DNA of 64,000 nucleotides from NCBI GenBank assembly GCA_016713535.1, contig JADJOY010000016.1:124001-188000 (forward strand), in the 5' to 3' direction. Each line of letters begins with the position of its first letter. The first letter of the stretch is position 1. Origin of the DNA: Deltaproteobacteria bacterium. Its GTDB lineage: Bacteria; JADJOY01. This document shows positions 61,015 to 64,000 of the stretch, in pieces. A program made the position numbers and the translations under genes. A model generated the notes under the pieces. The model saw nothing but the letters and a program-made list of their open reading frames with translations. It was not told the origin of the DNA and made no database searches.

Positions 61015-62096
61015 GCCGGGTGCGCTCGCGGGGGCGCGAACTCGAGATCGGCGAGCGGGCCCCCGAGCAGCTCCTCCACGACGTCGGCCGGGATCGGCGC
61101 CTGGTTCGCCACGGACCACGGCGCGCGCGTCCGGACGGCGAAGCTCGGCAACGCGCTCAGCGCGCGCACGAAGGCCGCGCGGGTGATGCCCAGGTTGCGT
61201 GGCTGCCAGTCGACCTGGCAGCGCGCGAGGATCGAGCGCGCCCGCTCGGGCCGGTTGCCTTGCAGCGTCGCCATGACCACCACGCCCAGGCCGACGACCT
61301 CGCCGTGGACGAACGACTTCCCGGTCTCCTCCTCGAGCGCGTACGCGAGGTAGTGCTCACTGCCTTCCTCGGGCTGGCTGTGACCGGCGTCGATGATCAG
61401 CGAGTTCACTTCGGCGAAGGCCTCGGCGATGTGAATCAGCCCCTCGGGCTCGGTACGTCCGATCGCGCTCGCGAGCTCGTCGGTCCGATCGAGGATGCGC
61501 GCCGAGCGCGCGGCGATCGCGGGCAGGAACGCCGCCCCACCGTGCGCGGCGCCCCGCTCCCAGTCCCAAAGCGCGGTGTGGATCGAGAGCAGGTCCCCCA
61601 CGCCAGCGCGGTTGAACCGCGCCGGCGCGGTCGCGATCAACGTCGGGTCGACGATCACCACCTCGGGCACCACGAAGCCGAGGTAGACGACGCGGCTCGC
61701 CTCGCGCGCCGCGATGGTGTTCGACACGAACGCGTCCACGCTCACGCTGCTCGGCACCGGGAAATACGGGATCGCGCGCCGCCACGCCACCCACTTGGCG
61801 TTGTCGACCACCATCCCGCCGCCGATGCCGACCACCGCCGCCACGCGTGGCAGCGCGCGCTCGGTGGCGTCGAGGGCGTCGCGGTCGAGCGAGTGCACGA
61901 ACGCGACGTGCGCGGCGCGCGAGCGCGCGGCTTCCGGCACCGACCGCCAGACCTCGGGCTGGGTGAGCACGGCGAAGGGCTCCGGCACGCGCGCCAGTTC
62001 GGCGGCGAGGCAGCCGGCGCCGCTTCGGATCGGCGGGTTGCGAGCGCGTTCGCGCAGCTCGCGCGAGACCTCGACCCCGTGAACGAGCTCGGTCAT
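61011..62096 (-). CDS. Glycerol-1-phosphate dehydrogenase-like metal-dependent enzyme
   Basis: A 361-residue protein of the iron-containing alcohol dehydrogenase fold. GIGGGMVVDNAKWVAW binds NAD(P), SSVSVDAFVSNTIAARE is the glycerol-1-phosphate dehydrogenase-type segment, and GVGDLLSIHTALWDW, GSEHYLAYALEE and FVHGEVVGLGVVVMA carry the metal Asp and His ligands. The match is to the AraM/EgsA group, which makes sn-glycerol-1-phosphate, the archaeal-type stereoisomer. A few bacteria use it for special polar heads or ether lipids. It is coupled to an SGNH hydrolase gene. The product here is inferred. Confidence 0.85.
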   Translation of the reverse strand: MTELVHGVEVSRELRERARNPPIRSGAGCLAAELARVPEPFAVLTQPEVWRSVPEAARSRAAHVAFVHSLDRDALDATERALPRVAAVVGIGGGMVVDNAKWVAWRRAIPYFPVPSSVSVDAFVSNTIAAREASRVVYLGFVVPEVVIVDPTLIATAPARFNRAGVGDLLSIHTALWDWERGAAHGGAAFLPAIAARSARILDRTDELASAIGRTEPEGLIHIAEAFAEVNSLIIDAGHSQPEEGSEHYLAYALEEETGKSFVHGEVVGLGVVVMATLQGNRPERARSILARCQVDWQPRNLGITRAAFVRALSALPSFAVRTRAPWSVANQAPIPADVVEELLGGPLADLEFAPPRAHPA

Positions 62097-62132
62097 CCGA
62101 CGTTCGTCGCGGCGCGCGCGGGAGGCCCCGCG

Positions 62133-62504
<372 letters not shown>

Positions 62505-62663
62505 GACGAAATCCTCCCCGGATCTCTGTGTTCGCAGGGTCCGCATCCTAGCTCGGAGCCCGCGCGGTGCCTTGCTGACCAGGGACGCCGTCGACCGAGC
62601 GACTGGCCTTGAGCGGTCAAAACGGGCCACCACGACTTGGATCGCCCTTGCGCCGAACGGGCT

Positions 62664-62687
62664 GGAGGGCGGCGCTTCGTCGCCGCC
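62664..62687. repeat. CTYCGT-loop hairpin repeat
   Basis: GGCGGCG (62668-62674) pairs with CGCCGCC (62681-62687) across loop CTTCGT, preceded by CTGGAG. It lies in the space between divergent genes, where a terminator is not needed, supporting a repeat rather than a terminator origin. Confidence 0.78.
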
Positions 62688-62782
62688 GAAGCCGACGGGA
62701 CGCCGAGACCGGTCGCTACGGATCGTGACGTTGCGTATAGCCGGTGTAAAGCTCGCGCCCACACCCGGGAACCGAGGCGCCG

Positions 62783-63859
62783 ATGACGAGCTCGTCCTTC
62801 GATCCGATCGCGCGCGGGCGCCACCCCGTCGGAGTGCGCGCGTCGACGGTGGTGGACGTCCGTCGCGACGGCCGCACGCTTCCCGTCGAGGTCTGGTACC
62901 CGGCGCACGAGGCGCATCGTGGCGAGGATCTCGATCGCTCGACGATGGACCTGGTGCGCATCCCGATCCCGGGCGGCGCCACCACCAGGCAGGCGGCCGT
63001 GCGCGACGCGCGCCCCGCCGGGCTCGACGCGCTGCCGCTCGCCGTCTTCTCCCACGGTCACGCCGGCTACCGATTCGCGTCGACGTTCCTCACCACCCAC
63101 CTGGCCAGCCACGGCTTCGTGGTGGTGGCGCCGGACCACGTCGACGACACCATGGTGGAGGTGCTCGCCACGCCGCGCGACCAGCAGGGTGCCAGGTCGC
63201 TGCAGTCCGCGATCGACCGGCCGCAAGACGTCGGCGCCGTGATCGACGCGGCCCTCGACCCGGCCACTCCGCTGGGGGGCGAGCTCGCCTCGCGCCTCGA
63301 TCCCGGCAGGATCGGGGTCGTCGGACACTCGTTCGGCGGCTTCACCGCGCTGGTGGCGAGCACCCTCGATCCACGCATCGGCGCGTGCGTGCCCCACGCG
63401 CCGCCGGGGATCCTCGATCGCGCGCTCGACCCGCTCAAGGTCGGCAACAGCTACCGCGGGCTCCCCCTCGGCGAGCGCTCCGTGCCGACGCTCATCCTCG
63501 CGGCCGATCGGGACTCGCTCTGCCTCCTCGAGGGAATCGACGCCCTCTTCGCCCAGCTCGGCGCACCGAAGGCGCTCGCGGTGCTCGAGCCGGCGGACCA
63601 TTTCCACTTCGCGGACTCGGCGCGCGCCGCGCACGACCTCTTCCGGACCTTTCTCCAGTCGGGTGCCACCGGCCATCGCCCGCTCACGTTGCCACCGTTC
63701 GAGGAGCTGCTCGAAGAGGACATTGCGCTCACGATCGTGCGCGCCTTGACGACGGCGTTCCTGCGCGGCGCGCTGCTCGGCGACGCCGCTCCCACCCTTG
63801 TGACGGCGGCGCTGGCGGCGAGCTTCGAAGGCCGGGTGCGATGGCGGAGCGATCCATGA
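62783..63859 (+). CDS. Alpha/beta hydrolase, PAF-acetylhydrolase/dienelactone hydrolase type
   Basis: A 358-residue protein. VDVRRDGRTLPVEVWYPA opens the fold. FSHGHAGYR shapes the oxyanion hole. The nucleophile elbow is VVGHSFGGFTAL, the acid Asp is likely in LILAADRDSLC, and the His in PADHFHFADSAR. Compact loops and the layout fit platelet-activating-factor acetylhydrolase-like esterases. No signal peptide is visible, so a cytoplasmic ester or lactone hydrolase is likely. It is monocistronic, with a 140-bp gap to the next start. Confidence 0.9.
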   Translation: MTSSSFDPIARGRHPVGVRASTVVDVRRDGRTLPVEVWYPAHEAHRGEDLDRSTMDLVRIPIPGGATTRQAAVRDARPAGLDALPLAVFSHGHAGYRFASTFLTTHLASHGFVVVAPDHVDDTMVEVLATPRDQQGARSLQSAIDRPQDVGAVIDAALDPATPLGGELASRLDPGRIGVVGHSFGGFTALVASTLDPRIGACVPHAPPGILDRALDPLKVGNSYRGLPLGERSVPTLILAADRDSLCLLEGIDALFAQLGAPKALAVLEPADHFHFADSARAAHDLFRTFLQSGATGHRPLTLPPFEELLEEDIALTIVRALTTAFLRGALLGDAAPTLVTAALAASFEGRVRWRSDP

Positions 63860-63989
63860 GACCGTGGGTGGCGCACGCCCGCCCGGCGCCGCTCGATCCG
63901 TGTGGCAAGGCCGGAAATAGCCGTGCTACTCTCGGCCCCCACCGACCTCCGGGTGCGCCGCGCCTGATCCTCGTCCAACCAACCGCCCC

Positions 63990-64000
63990 ATGGCCGACGA
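63990..64000 (+). CDS. Possible start of a gene cut by right edge
   Basis: ATGGCCGACGA at the very end could begin a protein starting Met-Ala-Asp. No upstream ribosome-binding site is clear, and only three codons are visible, so this is a weak call. Confidence 0.25.

Overview
The window is very GC-rich DNA from a Gram-negative bacterium. Outer-membrane proteins (an OmpA-type protein, a beta-barrel candidate, a secretin-type N-domain protein), lipoprotein signals, a crotonyl-CoA carboxylase/reductase, a subtilase-like protease with a C-terminal Cys-plus-helix sorting tail, and many two-component proteins suggest a deltaproteobacterial-type lineage (Myxococcota/Desulfobacterota/Binatota-like). 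No rRNA, tRNA or marker phylogeny is present, so this placement is inference. No phage, IS transposase or CRISPR array was seen.

Layout. 1-4.9 kb: partial PAS histidine kinase, small unknown proteins, a TPR protein and crotonyl-CoA carboxylase/reductase with a strong terminator. 5.1-10.1 kb: two paralogous CPA2-type cation/proton antiporters with C-terminal universal-stress domains, separated by a small membrane-anchored protein. 10.1-15.5 kb: a truncated metallo-beta-lactamase, a secreted TIM-barrel glycosidase-like protein, and an overlapping pair of Gfo/Idh/MocA-related genes. 15.8-22 kb: three overlapping paralogous ArnT/PMT-like membrane glycosyltransferases and a polyprenyl-phosphate sugar synthase-like GT2, preceded by three tandem 23-bp repeats. 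23.3-32.6 kb: a REC-GGDEF-EAL protein, then a six-gene overlapping operon: PAS kinase, response regulator, receiver protein with a KaiA/RsbU-like C-terminal domain, KaiB, KaiC, and a hybrid kinase. 32.7-45.5 kb: secretin-type N-domain protein, OMP, membrane proteins, histidine phosphatase, protease, a metallo-hydrolase/DUF1285 fusion, MaoC hydratase and dGTPase. 45.8-64 kb: OmpA-like and TldD pair, cysteine desulfurase, aldo/keto reductase, TonB-like protein, large TIG lipoprotein, molybdopterin oxidoreductase, TsaD, dihaem cytochrome c, rubrerythrin, SGNH hydrolase, glycerol-1-phosphate dehydrogenase-like protein, a Cys-less glutaredoxin fold, and an alpha/beta hydrolase.

The most interesting system is the clock-like operon at 25751-32629. 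KaiB and KaiC are close to the canonical cyanobacterial forms, with the Ser-Thr phosphorylation dyad, paired catalytic Glu residues and an A-loop-like segment. The gene just before kaiB encodes a receiver joined to a helical domain that resembles the KaiC-binding domain of KaiA. This suggests a complete KaiA-like/KaiB/KaiC module wired directly to phosphorelay proteins outside cyanobacteria.

Two genome-scale signals recur. First, intergenic spaces hold modular palindromic repeats: a 150-bp element with terminal inverted repeats (two near-full copies plus fragments) and hairpins with varying stems but a constant CTYCGT loop. Second, at least seven otherwise conserved genes carry single-base frame breaks, often in G/C runs. 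This looks more like sequence error than real decay, and it should be considered before calling any of them pseudogenes.
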